Both the position numbers and the translations under genes were made by a program. Positions 63,629-64,000 of a stretch of 64,000 bases of DNA are shown in pieces. Source of the DNA: Rubripirellula amarantea. GTDB lineage: Bacteria > Planctomycetota > Planctomycetia > Pirellulales > Pirellulaceae. Each line of letters begins with the position of its first letter. The stretch's first letter is position 1. Where the stretch lies: positions 682,001 to 746,000 of the forward strand of contig NZ_SJPI01000003.1 of the NCBI RefSeq assembly GCF_007859865.1, read 5' to 3'. A model generated the notes under the pieces. That model was not told the DNA's origin. It ran no database searches and saw nothing but the letters and a program-made list of their open reading frames with translations.

Positions 63629-64000
63629 ATGTTCCATTCACTGCTGATCGCCGGTCAATTTGTTTGCGCCGCCGTTCTAGTTCTATCGGCGAGTTGGTGG
63701 CCGATACCTTGGCTTGTCATCGTACTTTCACTTCCCGGAATATTACTGGCAGTTTGGGCTTGGCTTACAATGGGCTTACTTCGACTGCGAATCCATCCGT
63801 CCATTAACGACAACACACGACTGCTCGTGAACGGTCCTTATGCACTCGTTCGCCATCCCATGTACACAGGCCTGCTTTGGTTTGGGGCAGCAACGCTTGG
63901 CAGTGGATTTGCTTGGTGGCGACTTGCCGTATGGGGCGTATTAGCCGTCATACTGGTCATGAAGGCAAACGAAGAAGAACAGTCGATACTGCAGCGTTTT
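63629..64000 (+). CDS. Isoprenylcysteine carboxyl methyltransferase-family protein (partial)
   Basis: This gene runs off the right end of the window; 124 codons are visible. It encodes an integral membrane protein with about four hydrophobic segments and the ICMT-like core GPYALVRHPMYTGLLW followed by KANEEEQ, in which the HPMY and EEE residues bind S-adenosylmethionine in this superfamily. Bacterial members methylate unknown lipids or act in phospholipid methylation. The ATG at 63629 lies 23 bases after the stress-protein stop. No ORF end is seen. Confidence 0.85.
   Translation, partial: MFHSLLIAGQFVCAAVLVLSASWWPIPWLVIVLSLPGILLAVWAWLTMGLLRLRIHPSINDNTRLLVNGPYALVRHPMYTGLLWFGAATLGSGFAWWRLAVWGVLAVILVMKANEEEQSILQRF

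Overview
This window comes from a planctomycete, most likely a Rhodopirellula-like member of the Pirellulaceae. The giant surface protein at 16258-24939 has the N-terminal LEDRRVLA motif and C-terminal dockerin typical of secreted planctomycete proteins. Base composition is moderate, genes are scattered over both strands with few long operons, and there are secreted PQQ-propeller, concanavalin-like and cytochrome c proteins. I found no rRNA, tRNA, CRISPR array, insertion sequence or phage gene.

Layout. 1-16 kb is a patchwork of single metabolic genes: short-chain dehydrogenase, dual-specificity phosphatase, serine hydrolase, secreted concanavalin-like protein, OYE-type ene-reductase, zinc aldehyde reductase, methyltransferase, SprT-like protein, a transporter-like membrane protein, a stand-alone TOPRIM protein, a PQQ propeller, an acyltransferase with an ankyrin insertion, and a fold-type III PLP decarboxylase. 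16.3-24.9 kb is one 2893-residue surface protein (beta-helix, nested CHRD domain, 15 Calx-beta repeats, dockerin), followed by a cytochrome c.

26.0-35.4 kb holds two convergent operons of the circularly permuted ATP-grasp / alpha-E / transglutaminase type. One has the modules as separate genes plus a transglutaminase-DUF2126 fusion; the other has ATP-grasp and alpha-E fused. A LuxR-type regulator lies upstream of the second. 36.9-39.7 kb encodes PEP carboxylase. 40.1-45.5 kb is a type I secretion-like operon (ABC protein, HlyD adaptor, TolC channel) whose ABC protein has lost the usual ATPase residues.

45.5-49.5 kb has yaaA, an M20 amidohydrolase and a GH10 hydrolase. 49.5-56.3 kb is a compact minus-strand operon: M42-type peptidase, C39-like peptidase, RimK-like ATP-grasp ligase, GCS2 ligase, N-formylglutamate amidohydrolase and an MFS transporter. 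It looks like a make, trim and export pathway for a small peptide or amino-acid conjugate. 56.6-56.85 kb is a minisatellite. The right end has a Cys-rich barrel protein with a clear terminator, dienelactone hydrolase, nucleoside hydrolase, YeiH-type transporter, a tandem universal stress protein and a truncated isoprenylcysteine methyltransferase-like gene.

The most noteworthy points are the two amidoligase islands about 14 kb apart, the ATPase-dead-looking ABC protein, the stand-alone TOPRIM, the ankyrin-in-acyltransferase fusion, and a recurring habit of short degenerate tandem repeats (11-22 bp units) placed just upstream of genes.
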